Source of the DNA: Pegoplata infirma
Taxonomy: Eukaryota > Arthropoda > Insecta > Diptera > Anthomyiidae
Reading direction: 5' to 3'
DNA: 64,000 bases
NCBI GenBank assembly: GCA_963921195.1
Contig: OY992539.1
Span: forward strand, 97,658,964 to 97,722,963
In this document: positions 10,965-22,678 of the stretch, piece by piece
How positions within the stretch are numbered: the first letter of the stretch is position 1
How the letters are laid out: each line of letters starts with the position of its first letter
Notes under the pieces: model-generated
Database searches by the model: none
Seen by the model: the letters and a program-made list of their open reading frames with translations, nothing else
What the model was told of the DNA's origin: nothing
Program-made: the position numbers and the translations under genes

Positions 10965-12340
10965 AGATTTAGATATTGTGAGAGTTTTTTCATTTCGTAA
11001 GTCTCAGATTTTATGAAATTTTTTTGTTAGAAGGGGTCTCTTGGAATACTTTTTGGGTCCTCCTTGTCCCTGCGTACGTTTTTGTCATCAATTATCAAAA
11101 ACTTTAATAAAATCTAAAAAACTCACATGCAAAATAATCAATAGAAGTCGAAAAATCAATCAATCAAAACTCTAACTATGAGATGAGTAACTTTTTTAAA
11201 GCAATAAAATGTCATAATTGGAAATATTTTTGGGCCTCGAGCTAGAGTAATACTCTAATTGAATATACTCTTATCGATTTTTTTAGAATCGTTCAATTCT
11301 TATATTTTCTAAACGAAATATGTATCTGTTTTTTTTTTTAAATACACAATAGGTCCCATACTCGGCTAATTTTTTTTTTTTCAAATAAAAAGAGTCCCAG
11401 AAACTAATTTTATTATAAAAAAAATGTCTATATTTCTTAGAATTCTTCTACGCCAAAAAAATGTTTCAGATTCTGATAATTTCATTTGTACGAAAAATAT
11501 TTTAGATTTTGAGAAGTCTTTTGCATAAACAATGCATTGCAATGTCTTAGAATTTCAGAATTTTCCTTAGCGAAAGATATCACAAAATGCTTTAATATAT
11601 TTACCCTTGTTTAAGAATCACTTATTTTTGTTAATGGAAAAGTTGACATTTTACTAATAAAGTTGATTGCTTTCATTTTCATTTTTTTGTCGTTTGTTGC
11701 TCAGAAAAAAACGCACACACATAAATATTTCTTAATATACTCTCTCGCATGCAGAAAAAAAAAAACACAAATGTGTTGAGTACACTTGTGACCCATTAGT
11801 GACAGTATACTTAACATGTAAATTACTTTGTTTAGGGCACAAAAAAAAAGCTATAATTTTCTTTTGAAATCAAATGGAAATATGAAAGATGAAGCAATAT
11901 AATAATATATTATATAAATTTGTTTTTACCTAAGTGACAATTCTGATTGAGGGCATAAATCTCATTATAAGTTTTTAATTAAATTGTTTATTTTTAATGT
12001 GATTAATACATTTAAAATCGAATAAAATTAAGTTAATAAAGTTTTAAGGAATTAAATCTGCTTAAGGTATTAGATGAAAGATTAACTTATATTAAGAGAC
12101 GAGTGAAAATTAGTTTAATTTTATGAATATATGTATGTAAATATTTAAGGAAAATGGCTGAGGGCTTTTTGAAACACCTCCCTTTTTAGTAAAGTTTACA
12201 TAAGAATTTTCTTTTTTTTTAAATTTTGTGAAAAATGAAGTAAAATTGTGGACATATCGTCAAATAGCTTTTAAGGAGATAATCGCACCAAAAAGTATTA
12301 TTTAAGATTTTCGGAAGCCAGTCTGGCCATATCTATTTTT
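10965..12340. other. non-coding; degenerate satellite traces to ~11.6 kb
   Basis: Scattered TCTCAGATTT, CAGAATTTTCC and TACGAAAAATAT motifs suggest decayed 35-bp satellite between 10970 and 11600. From 11600 to 12340 I see only AT-rich sequence with no gene or repeat that I recognise. Confidence 0.45.
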
Positions 12341-13852
12341 ATACCCTCCACTCTAGTGATAGAGGGTATATATAAGTTTGTCATTCCGCTTGTAACACCT
12401 CGAAATATTGGTCTAGGACCCCATAAAGTATATATATCATTGTTGGCAATCGATACCTTTTCAATACCGTTATCCGTTTCAAAACCCTTTAAATTGAATA
12501 CCGGTACCAATACCAATACCGAAACTCAGTTTTGGTATCGGATACCGGTATCTAAAAACCTTTTCCTTCGGTATCGGTACGTACCGGTATTGAAACGGTT
12601 TTTCTTAAAACCCATATTTTTTACAAAAAAAAAATTAATAAACAGTTTGTAAATTTTTCGGTTTTTGTAAATGAAAAATCGTACTCCAAATGCCTTACCG
12701 AAGTCTCATAAAAATCAAAAAAATCTTTTGGCACCTACATCGTGAGTTAAGTAAAAATTTTAAAAAGCCATACTTTAACCGCGATGCGGGAGCAAAAGAA
12801 AATTATTGATTTTCACGAAATTTTTATGGAGCCATTTTGATTCCCAATAGAAACTTTTTGGACCCCTTTTGTATAGTATAGTTTTTTTTGGGATTTTTAT
12901 TTAATCCATGATGTGGGTGTCTAAGGATGTTTTTGATATTTATAGGACTTCCGGGAAGGCATTTGGAATACTAGCAGGAGGTTTTTGAGCATAGTATAAT
13001 TTTTTGAAGTGGCTTAACTTGTAGAAATCGTCCTTAAAAGTCCCAATTTCGCGATAAAAAATTGTTTGCAATATTTTTGAATGTGATCTTGTCTATGATG
13101 AAGTACGTAGTATGTAATATGTTGGGGTTTTTACTTTAACCGCGATGCGGAAGAGAAATATATTTAATGGAGTCATTTTGACACCCAATAGAAACTTATT
13201 GGACCCCTTTCAGCTCGAACATAAAAGAAAGGTAAAAATCGATACGGCCTTATATTTATGTCCTAAAGACATAGGAAAATTTCCAGCAAAAGCGGTCCAG
13301 TGCTTCAAAAGTTATGAGCAAAATACTGAATTTCGACAAGGGTTTTTCGTGAATTTTTGAGATAAAAAGCATGCTAACTTTCGAAAGGCAATCCTGAGGA
13401 TGTTGAAGCTTGACATATATATGTTCTGTTCCCCTGGCCGGGTTCGTATAAAATTTCAGCCAAAGCGGTACAGTGGTTCAAAAGTTATAACGAAAACCGT
13501 GAATTTCACATTGGTTTCACCTTAAATTCACTTGTTAAAAAAACGTTAAACCAGCTTTAAAAAATTGATGAGTCAGGAAAATATTTTACAAAGTATTCTT
13601 GTCACTCACAAAAAATTTTTATACTAAAACAAAAAAAACTTACACTCAAAAAAAATTTTACGCTCAATAAAAAATAAGATTTTTTTTTTTTTTTTTTTCA
13701 AAAATTAATAAAAAAAATTTTTTTACAGAAAATAAAATATTTCTAACCAAAAATTTTATTTTTTTCACGTTAGAAAATTTACGATCACTTAAAAAGGGCA
13801 TTGTGGAGGGTATTCATAGATTCGGCCAAGTCGAATTTAGCTTTTCTACTTG
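12341..13852 (+). repeat. GTCY-family dispersed repeat, copy 1 (composite)
   Basis: It begins ATACCCTCCACTCTAGTGAT at 12341 and ends near GAATTTAGCTTTTCTACTTG at 13852. The two ends share an inverted ATACCCTCCA / TGGAGGGTAT. Copies lie at 29290-33326 and, inverted, at 50121-52004. In this copy a TACCGGTA-rich fragment and a fold-back segment (about 12439-12960) replace the usual centre. Full copies include the phrase TTTTAAGTCGACCTAGC followed by a (GTCC/GTCT)n run. That microsatellite is a hallmark of the fly DINE-1/SGM/Helentron group. The assignment is inference. Confidence 0.65.
12439..12960. mobile_element. one-ended fragment of the TACCGGTA hAT-like family
   Basis: From TTGTTGGCAATCGATACC at about 12439 the sequence matches the left end of the element at 20356-24138, with several ACCGGTA motifs. 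It then passes into a fold-back: GCCTTACCGAAGTC near 12690 pairs with GACTTCCGGGAAGGC near 12948. No matching right terminus is present, so this is a partial or rearranged copy. Confidence 0.6.
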
Positions 13853-14755
13853 TTTTTTTATTTTATCGTTTTAAAATATGTAATTCAACACTAAGTTTGT
13901 ATGTGCGAAACATAATTTCATTAATTTAAGTTATCACAACTAAAAAAACAAAATTAATATAGCTACGGAAAAATATATAAAAAATTTCCGAAGCCAAAAA
14001 ATTTAACTCTTGCTTTTTATGAGCATTTAAAAATGTTCATTGAAAAAAAAAAATTATTTACTGTTTTTATCTTATTTTGGTTTGCTTTAAGATTAAAAAA
14101 AAATAAAAAAATCTTTAGGAAATTTTTCTTACAAAAATGCTATTTGGTATACCAACAGTGCGTATGATTGATATTTCTCCAAATATACCTTATACGCACT
14201 GTTGCGTATGATGTTTTTTTTTTAATAATTGTGAGGTACATTATAAAGATGCCGGTTATTTAAATAATTACAATTTTGAAGATATTTTTGGAGACTTAGT
14301 TTATTCTGGAATTTTACAGATTGCAGAGAGTTAATGCAAAAATGCCTGTCATTTTTTCCTTTTTGAGAAAGTTTATAGCTTTAATAATACTGTACAACAA
14401 TAAAAATGAGCCTCATTGGCTTCAATGCCTTCCTTCAAATAGACAAAATCACTAAAGGGTTTTGCAAAGCCAGTTCGGATTTCTTGTTTGTGGCCCACCG
14501 AAATTTTAAATTTCTTATCAAACGCGTTTTAAAAACGTCAAAAAACCTACAAAAAAAAAACACATCTGAGCTTCAAAGTAAGGTTGGACATTTGTAGTGA
14601 AATTGTAAGGCAGATCTTTTCTTTGAAAATATTAACCCTCTTACTACCATTTAATGGGGTCAATTTAGTTCTTTTTCAAAAACTAAACTCAAAATTCTAA
14701 TAAAATGTCCATTTAAGAGGTTAGAACATCCACAGCTATTTTCCTCACAAAATTT
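13853..14755. other. non-coding; small hairpin repeat
   Basis: At about 14158-14212 GCGTATGAT occurs in both orientations around a short loop; a similar block lies at 26113-26170. The segment 14213-14400 also resembles 33350-33460, for example TTTTGAGAAAGTTTA. No gene is visible. Confidence 0.5.
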
Positions 14756-15065
14756 CACTAAAAACTAAAATCTCCCTAATGTCACCCGCCGATCTTCATG
14801 GAATTTGTTTTATTTTGAAGAGCAGAAAAACTAAAGGGACACTTTTTTTGCGGCCCAAATTCATATTTAGGGGGTGCAAATGAGGGGGGGGGGGTGAAGA
14901 AACGGTAATTTTTCAGTTTTTTGCGTTTGTCTCCTATATTATACAAAGAAACCTAGTAATGCTACATATCAAATGAAAGGTCATTGGAAAACCTATCTTT
15001 CTATGCAAAGAACATATCCAAACATGCACAACTTTTCGTTATATTGTTAATGCCTAAGTGGGTAG
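14756..15065 (-). mobile_element. half copy of the CAAGG..CCCTGGTGTCACCC element family
   Basis: TCTCCCTAATGTCACCCGCC with GATCTTCATG at about 14771, and the block ending near 15060 (CATGCACAACTTTTCGTTAT), match the element at 23098-23663. Only about one half is present and no target duplication is seen. A run of a dozen G lies at about 14884. Decayed and non-coding. Confidence 0.55.
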
Positions 15066-15118
15066 AAAAATACCAAAGAGCCACAGGTTCGTGTGCGACA
15101 GATACAAAAAAAAAAACA

Positions 15119-15175
15119 ACAAGTAAGAAAGCTATATTCGGCTGTGCCGAATCTTTAAATACCCTCCACCAATGT
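15119..15175 (+). repeat. AACAAGTA-type terminal hairpin motif
   Basis: AACAAGTAAGAAAGC, a TTCGGCTGTGCCGAA hairpin, then ATACCCTCCACC. Related termini end the GTCY repeats (TTCGGCCAAGTCGAA near 13818) and start another fragment at about 60587 (TTCGGCCTTGCCGAA). It marks the end of a dispersed element whose body I cannot trace here. Confidence 0.5.
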
Positions 15176-16300
15176 AATGATTTAAAAAACAAAAAGTTTG
15201 TTTTTTTTGTTGTTTTTATTTGGCCAAGTGTTAATTATTTTGGTTTAAAGTTTCCTTTATTAAGCTATTTGGGCCTATTGTGGTTGATGTAAATAAAACA
15301 AATTAATTACATATTTTTCCCTAATGATTCGTCGATTTTTTGTCGACTTTTTTAAGGGAATTCGTCTATTTAATAAATATATTTATACCTATTCTTTTTT
15401 ATTCATTTATTTATTATAAACCCACTAAAATGGGATAATCTCATCCGATCCTACTACTATTTTTGTAAATTAGTTTCTCTTATTTAATGAAATTAAAACA
15501 TTTCTAATATTGTTCTAATTTACAAAAAAAAAAAAAAAAATCGATATTTTCGAAAAACCTATTCGAACTTTATAAATTATGTATCTATATCATTTATTAG
15601 CTTTGATTTATTGCAAACCCACTAGAATAGGAATACATACGAAAAATCTAATCTCATCCTACTATTTTTTTTTGTAAATTAGTTTCTGTTTTCAAGGAAA
15701 TTAAAACTTTTTTAATTTATATTCAAAATATTTTAAAATTTTGCGTTACATGTCAGGTGCCACGCCCCATTGTGCGATTCCGCAAAATTTTTTTTTTTGC
15801 GAGAGTTAAGAATGATAAAATAATAATATGTTTCTTGTTTCGTTCACATACATTTAACAGGTGTCAAGTTATTGAAATTTTTTCATGAAATACAGCAACA
15901 TTTTAGAGGTATCTTTTCATTTTACCTTATATCTTTTGAAATACTTGACCGATTTAAAAAAAAAAATTATATATAACCCTATGACCAGGAGAATTGCGCA
16001 ACTTTTGGCACCCACGTGCCAAATAATAAAAATTAAACAAATTGTCTTTTTGTGACTTTTAAAAAAATTTTCGGATTTGGGCAATTTTTGCCATAACGTT
16101 TATTTTTGTCTTTTATTATTAAACAAAATTTATTTTTTTTAAATGAAAATATTTTTTTTTTTAAGAAATCTGAACAAAATTGAATTTTGGCGATATTTTA
16201 CATCCGATTTGGCGAAAAAGACAAAACAAGTCTGGCAACCCCGTTAATATGACGAAGCAAAAAAACGGACACACACACAAATGCTATGTACATAAAAATA
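15176..16300. other. non-coding; imperfect ~190-bp duplication
   Basis: AACCCACTA followed by a GTAAATTAGTTTCT block occurs near 15420-15480 and again near 15616-15690, an imperfect tandem duplication. The rest is AT-rich and without a gene. Confidence 0.45.
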
Positions 16301-16304
16301 ACTA

Positions 16305-18913
16305 CACTGCGGAACACTAAAAAATAAACAAGAGTTACGACCATCATTTCTATATATTTCGGACATGCTCATTCGAATGGCGTACTCCGTTTTTCGATGT
16401 ATGGTACAGTTTTTTTGCAAAATGTCGTTAAAGATTTGCTGATTTCGAGCCAGTTTTTTAACCAAAAAATTTGCAAAGTTAATGATTTATAAATGTTATG
16501 GCATGGAAAACAAAGATATGACTTGTAGCAATATTTCTTATGCAAATTTGGTTTAAAGCTTGTTATCTTAAGGCCTTAAATTCGCGAATTTCTTAATTTT
16601 TTAGGGTTTTCGCGAAATTAACAGCCAAATTGGTCTTTGATAAAAAACTTGCTTTTAGTGAATCAAAAAGGCATCCCTAACAATACGAAAAGTGGACAAA
16701 AAACAGCTATGTTTTATGGACCATCATGATGAAAATCGCGAAAAACCGTTTTTTTGTATATGCCAGCATCACTTTACGAGATGATTTAAGACTCCATATT
16801 TTAGTATAAAATGTGGGATTCTTAAACAATTAACTGACCAAAAATTTGGCCAAAAAAGTTTTCATTTGCAAAAGTTATCTTAACAAAAACTATAATTATT
16901 GTAGGGTTAACACTGAAATAATAGTTTTTGTTAAGATAACTTTTTTGGCCAAATTTTTGGTCAGTTAATTGTTTAAGAATCCCACATTATATACTAAAAG
17001 GTGGAGTCTTAAATCATCTCGTAAAGTGATGCTGGCATATACAAAAAAACGGATTTTCGCGATTTTCATCGTGATGGTCCATATAACATAGCTGTTTTTT
17101 GTCCACTATTCGTATTGTTAGAGATGCCTTTTTGATTCACTAAAAGCAAGCTCTTAATCAAAGACCAACTTGGCGGTTAAATTCGCGAAAACCTCAAAAA
17201 ATCAATAAATTCGCGAATTTAAGGGCTTAATATGAAAAGCTTTAAACAAAATTGGCATAAGAAATATTGCTACAAGTCATTTCTTTATTTTCCATGCCAT
17301 ACAATTTAAAAATCATTAACTTTGCAAATTTTTTTGTTGAAAAACCTGCTCGAAATCAGCAAATCTTTAACGACATTTTGCAAGAAAACTCTACCATACA
17401 TCGAAAAACGGAGTACGCCATTCGATTCAGCATGTCCGAAATATATAGAAATGATGGTCGTACCTCTTGTTTTCTAAAATAGTGGTCACTTTTGTCACGC
17501 AGCACAGTGAGACAGCCCTATAGTAACCGCGGCAAAAATTGAGTTTTGGCGTGTCGTCCAATTTGGATGAAATTTTCACAGTATATTAACAGATATATGA
17601 GTAACAATTCCCTGAAATTTCAGCCTCATAACTTCATTACTTTTTGGTCTAGAGCAAGTCAAAGTTGAGGTATGCCAAAGCGCTTGAAATATGTTAGTTC
17701 AATATGTAACATTCAAAAGCTTATTAAATAAAAAATACATAATAAATATAACTTTAAAGTATTTTTTTAATTAATTTAGTTGTTGTAGAATGAGTAGATG
17801 AGAAATAAATTAAAAAAAAAAAAACACAAAAAAAAATTCTTAACAACAGAATTGTGGTGTAAAAATTGAACATTTTGCATTTTCAATGGACTAGAAAATA
17901 TAGAGCAGCCCCTCGCCCTAGGTGAAGACTTATATCAAATGAAAGATTGAAGTCTCAGCTTTCATTTAAAGTAAAGGAACTATAGCAAAAGTTTGCAAAA
18001 GTACTTTAAACATACAAAAAAATACAAAAAAATACAAAAAATATGCAACGCGCACATTCTGTCGCTATACGTATGTTAGCATGCAATAGCATGTTATTTT
18101 TTTTTTATTGTTTACACATATTCCCTTATTGTTTATTATTATTTTATTTACATTATTATTCATTTGATTGATAATTTTTTTGAAGGTCATTGACTTTGGG
18201 TTAGATAGTTGCATAATTTTTAATTTAAATTGATTGAGCAAGCTGTTGTTCTTATCGAAGTTGTGTTATGATCACTTTCTAATGTGGTTAGTTTAATTGT
18301 TATATATTGAATTAAGATGTTGCATTATTTATTGGGTTAAATAATAATGAGTGTTCTTGTAATGATCTCTTTTGATAAGAGATTAGCATTTCTCTAATAT
18401 ATTGAAAAAATTAGAACACCATGATGATATTAAAAAAATATTGATAGAGTGAAAAAAAAAATTGTTCTTTTTTATTGCATTTCCGTGGGAGGTGGGCGTA
18501 ATAGTGGGCGTGTTATTGTTGTTTTTGCATGAAACATTTGAAATGATATAAATTACAGCAATACTAAATTTTAAGGTTGTACCTAAAATATTTTAGAAAA
18601 TATGGCACTTTTTATTTTGGGGTTGTATGGGTGGTGGGGGTAAAAGTGGGCCAAAGTTCAAAATTTTTTCCGATAATGTTTGTAACAATATAACATTCAA
18701 GTATACCAAAATTGAAAGTTATACCTTAAGTATTACGGACAATACGGCATTTTATAAATTTCGATTGTATGGGAGGTGGGCGTAAAAGTGGGCGTATTTT
18801 CATAATTTTTTTTCAAAAAACTGGAATTGTCTCAAAAGTAACCTGTGCAAAATTTCAGAGCTCTACAATGATTCCTTGTATTTAATGCCGTCGTTGTCTC
18901 ACTGTGCGCAGTG
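16305..18913. mobile_element. fold-back element with ~600-bp arms, interrupted by a Transib-type element
   Basis: The left arm (16305-16895) and right arm (16915-17502) are long, closely matched inverted repeats around a tiny loop near 16905. The outer ends pair as CACTGCGGAACAC on the left and CACTGCGTGACA on the right strand. The last bases of the right end (TG) lie beyond the nested element at 17503-18906, so the terminus reads CGCAG...TG. CTA flanks both sides (16302-16304 and 18914-18916), a possible 3-bp target duplication. The arms could form a near-perfect hairpin of about 600 bp. No transposase is encoded; short frames on either arm are mirror images. Confidence 0.8.
17503..18906. 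mobile_element. non-autonomous Transib-type transposon, CACAGTG ends, 5-bp TSD
   Basis: A 1404-bp element. Both ends carry the perfect 12-bp TIR CACAGTGAGACA (17503-17514; reverse complement at 18895-18906). The 5-bp G/C-rich duplication CGCAG flanks it (17498-17502 and 18907-18911). A 5-bp GC-rich duplication with CAC-starting ends is the Transib signature. CACAGTG is also the consensus V(D)J recombination heptamer. On the left, GCAAAAATT (17532-17540) follows after 22 bp, like the ACAAAAACC nonamer of a 23-type signal; the right end lacks a clear nonamer. There is no transposase. Internally there are GTGGGCG-type patches at about 18490-18790. Confidence 0.75.
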
Positions 18914-19081
18914 CTATCAATTAGAACTTTAAAAGATATTTATTTTATTATTTCTTAAGGAACTTTTTTAAATTAAATTTAGATATTGTTTTACATATTT
19001 TTAAGTTTTTTTGTAAAGATTCTTTTCCTTTTTCTCAGTTTTTTCATTTCCGTTTTCTTTCTTATGTATGTACGTATCTAC

Positions 19082-19899
19082 CAGGGTGTTCAGCCGATTA
19101 ATTATTGTTCGATTAATCGAACAATTTTAGACGAATAATTATTCGATTAATTTAAAATTGCTAATTTCGATTAAAGAACTAATCGAAGAATTTATGCCGA
19201 TTAATCGAATAAAAATAATATATGGTTTTTCTGAAAATATATAATTTTTTAAAAGTTTTAAGTCAAATAAACAAACCAAATGTATGTGACCATTAAAATT
19301 AAAAAAAAACAGTCATGTTTAGAGTGGTCCTTATTTTTTTACGGATTTTTGCTGCTCCTGAATCTTGAATTTGTTAAACGGATAAAAATGAGTACCTAAT
19401 AAAAATTGGGCCAAATCGGTTTACTCTATGACTGCGCTAAAATCGGTAAAATTTTTGAGTTTTGAGCAGTCAGATAATAAATATAAAATTTTTGTTATAT
19501 CGGTAATCTATGTATATAAATTTGGCAACGAAAATAGTTTTTGAATTCTACACATTTTTGAAATCTCCAAAATTATTTTTTTAACATTTTCTTAAACAAA
19601 ATTGCAGAAAACTTAAATTTTGGTACATTTTTTAATGCTTTTTGGTTTTTTTTTGTTTTTTTTTTGTTAATAAAATGTTAAAATACTTGTTGTTAATATT
19701 GTTTATTTACTCAAGTGACATTTTTTCTAAAATTTTCAGAAAAAAAATCTTGTAATTTAGAAAATTTCTGAATTTGAAATTATTCGATTAATCGAACAAT
19801 TTTAAAAATTTATTCGTTTAATCGAATAAATCAAAAATGCCAAATGTCGATTAATCGTTTAATCGAACAATAAAAAAACCCGATTAATTGAACACCCTA
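19082..19899. mobile_element. hAT-like non-autonomous element with ATTAATCG motifs
   Basis: The exact 8-bp duplication GTATCTAC lies at 19074-19081 and 19900-19907. The ends are CAGGGTGTTCA on the left and TAGGGTGTTCA on the complementary right. Subterminal regions are packed with CGATTAATCGAAC-type motifs (19095-19210 and 19785-19885) in both orientations, as expected for hAT transposase-binding repeats. The middle is non-coding. The 8-bp duplication and end sequence support hAT; no transposase is present to confirm it. Confidence 0.82.
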
Positions 19900-20017
19900 G
19901 TATCTACACAAAATATGAGTTAATTTAGGGTTACGTTGAAAACAACTAAGAGTTTTTTCAGAAATTCACACATTACTTTTTTTTTTAACCGATTTCAAAA
20001 AGCAATACATCAGGTTC

Positions 20018-20262
20018 TGCCTAGGAAAATTACCCAACTTTTAGTACCCCAAGCGTTTAAATTGGTTTCGGATTATTGCCAAAAACGTGATTTCGACAGA
20101 CAGACGGACAGACAGACAGACGGACATCGCTAGATCGACTTAAAATCGATCAAGGATCATAAATAATATACTTTATAGGGTCCTCAACCAATATTTCAAT
20201 GTGTAACATACGGAATGACAAATTTATATATACCCTCAATAACCAGATTGGAGGGTATAAAA
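20018..20262 (-). repeat. GTCY-family repeat, inverted partial copy
   Basis: It contains a (GACA/GACG)n run at 20096-20126, then CGCTAGATCGACTTAAAATC and a GAGGGTATAAAAA end, all matching the 5' part of the repeat at 29290 in reverse orientation. It lacks the other end. Confidence 0.6.
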
Positions 20263-20722
20263 AAGCACTAGCATTTATTGCCAATGAAACTTTTGGCATT
20301 GACATTATTTATAAAAATTAACTGAACTTTTAAGAGCATATTTTTTACATTTTAACAATGTTGGCAATCGATACCTTTTCAATACCGTTATCCGTTTCAA
20401 AACCCTTTAAATTGAATACCGGTACCAATACCAATACCGAAACTTAGTATTGGTATCGGATACCGGTATCCAAAAACCTTTTCCTTCGGTACCGGTACGT
20501 ACCGGTATTGAAACGGTATTGAAACGGTTTTTCCTAAAAAACATGTTTTTTTACAAAAAAAATAATAGAAAATTTGTAATTTTTTTTGTTTTTGTATATG
20601 AAAAATCGTACTCCAAATGCCTCCCCGAAGTCTCATAAAAATCAAAAAAATCTTTGGGCACCCACATCGTGGATTAAGCAAAAATTTCCAAAAAAAAAAA
20701 ATCATACTTCACCGCTATGCGG

Positions 20723-21388
20723 TTACGAGAATTTAAAACAACTTTGCTTAAATAATGAAGTTACCTTATTATGGGTACCAGGGCACGAAGGAATAGAAGG
20801 AAACGAGAAAGCAGATGAACTCGCGAAACTTGGAGCAGATGGCATCGGTACCACCATAATGCTTTCACCGCCACTCCAGCATTTCAAACTAAAACGAAAT
20901 ACCCTAACTGTCGCCAAAGCAAATCGAAGATGGAAGGAACTTGGGACAAGTCGTATAAGCAGAATTTTATGGCCACGCTATGATTTAGGAAGAACTAAAT
21001 TCTTACTTACACTTACGAGAATAGAATGTCGTATGTTGACAGGTTTAATAACGGGACACTGTCTTGTCGGAAAACATGCCAAGAACATGAATCTTATTAC
21101 GGACGCAAACTGTAAAAGGTGCGAGACACCAGACGTCGAAGAGACCATTGAACACATCCTGTGTCACTGCCCGGCTTTGGCACGTACTCGACTATCAATT
21201 ATAGGAAGTTCACAGTTCGAGACTTTGGAGGAAATTACGAGGATAGACCTGAAGAGCTTGAAACAATTCGCAATGAAGGTCAATGTATTTAGTTTACATC
21301 GATAAGCGGAAAAAGTTTTGTGGTATCGCTATGGACCAATTGGTCTAAGCGGAGTGCCCATCTGGCACCGCCACCCTAACCTAACCTA
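20723..21388 (+). mobile_element. 5'-truncated LOA/I-like non-LTR retrotransposon with (CCTAA)n tail
   Basis: A 666-bp insertion with exact 12-bp duplication ACCGCTATGCGG at 20711-20722 and 21389-21400. The uninterrupted host site is seen in the paralogue near 12777 (AACCGCGATGCGGGAGC). The 3' end is a short UTR followed by CCTAACCTAACCTAA. 5' truncation, variable-length target duplication and a simple-repeat tail are typical of target-primed reverse transcription. It is closely related in its C-terminal protein and 3' UTR to the minus-strand element at 26957-28843. Confidence 0.85.
20724..21305 (+). pseudogene. RNase H C-terminal half plus Cys-rich tail of a LOA/I-like element
   Basis: An open frame from the truncation point to TAA at 21303-21305. 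It starts within the RNase H domain: WVPGHEGIEGNEKADELA contains the last conserved Asp (NEKADEL). It then shows the ITGHCLVGKHA block and a CKRC...ETIEHILCHCPAL zinc-like motif typical of RNase H-bearing LOA/I-group elements. Endonuclease, reverse transcriptase and the first RNase H acidic residues are absent through 5' truncation. The upstream ATG at 20586 lies in flanking repeat, so a prediction starting there would be a chimera. Non-functional fragment. Confidence 0.85.
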
Positions 21389-21485
21389 ACCGCTATGCGG
21401 GAGCAGAAGAAAATTATTGATTTTCACGAAATTTTTTTGAAATCATTTAGACTATCAATAGACACTTTCCGCAACCCTTAGTATA

Positions 21486-22678
21486 CACTGAAAAAAAAAT
21501 TTACCATTTTTAAAGCATGTTGAACTTAATTTAAAAAAAGGAGGGTATGCGAGGGCTCCAAAGATATTAATTTTTCTTCCAAGTATATTTTTTCCTAAAA
21601 CATAGTAATGCATTTACTTAAATATATCTTAAAAGTAAGTAAAATTGTACTTAATATAAGTTTAATTGTTTTTATCCAGATGAAAAATATTTTTTTAAAA
21701 TAAGTAAAAATTTCCTTAAACTTACGGATTCTGTTGACCCTATGGAGTCCCAATGTGAGGACCCTATGGGCCCCCATATATGGGGTCCGCCCATGAGTAT
21801 GTGCGTACACTATTATAGGGTCACTATTGATTTTGATCCAAAATTTTGGTCAGAATCGCTCTATCTTGCTTAGTTTTCGAGATATGGGAATGGGGTCTTG
21901 AGAAATTTGATCATGAAATAACTCGAAAACTATAACTCGGAGAGCTTTCGGGTCTTCGGCGGTCATATTCTACAAGTTAAGGACTACAAAATTGCCTTTA
22001 GAATTTTTTTCGTATCTGCAGTATTTGCAGAGTTATAGGCATTTAAAAATTCCGCGAAAATCGAAATTTGGATTTAAAGTTAGGGTCTCATGGGGTCTCC
22101 AGATGGGGCCCTCAGATGGGGTTCCCAAAATACCTTAAGTATTTTTTCCTTAAGTTAAGTAAATTCTTTCTTAAACTGATGAAGATATGGATTCAAATAT
22201 AGTCAATGAAATCAATAAAATAAAGATTACTTTCTTCTTAAATTAAAACAAAAATTAATTAAATTAAAGAAAATGCGTTTTGGAATTAAAGATTAGTACT
22301 TATTTGATTCAAGGTCTTGAAAATGTGTATACTATTTTTAAGTAAGTTACGTACTTATTTATTTTTTTTGCACACAATTTAAATTTTTTTCATTTAAGTA
22401 AAACAAAATTTTTTAATAAACCCTTTTTTTCTTAAATGCAATCAATTCGCCATAAATCTAAAGAATATTTAATTTAATTTAAAAAAACAAATTAAGGAAA
22501 ACGTTTGTGCTTTTTTAAGTATTTGAATGTACTATCTTCAAGTTTATTTGCTTTGTTTTAAGTAAAACCACCTTATATTAAGATAAGTTGAAGTAAATTC
22601 AAAAAAATTTGCTTACTTAAATTAATAACAGTGTTTATTTATTTTCAGTATAGTTATTTTTTTCAGTGTAGTTAAGTT
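21486..22678. mobile_element. TA-flanked TIR element (Tc1/mariner-like, non-autonomous)
   Basis: A 1193-bp insertion. Ends are CACTGAAAAAAAAATT on the left and CACTGAAAAAAATAAC on the right strand, with TA on both sides (21484-21485, 22679-22680). The paralogue near 12868 (GTATAGTATAGTTTTT) shows the site without it. The TA duplication supports the Tc1/mariner superfamily. The interior is non-coding and contains TATGGGGTC-type motifs near 21745-21785 and 22090-22120. Confidence 0.75.

Noticed and set aside
14884..14896. Run of a dozen G as a G-quadruplex element
   Set aside because: A single isolated G run inside a decayed transposon copy. Likely simple slippage.
16244..17482. Two similar ~70-codon frames on opposite strands (LARNQQIFNDIL)
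   Set aside because: They are the two arms of one fold-back read in mirror orientation. No homology or start context supports a gene.
21374..21388. Interstitial telomere repeat (CCTAA)n
   Set aside because: Only three units, located exactly at the 3' end of a retrotransposon. It is the element tail, not a telomere.
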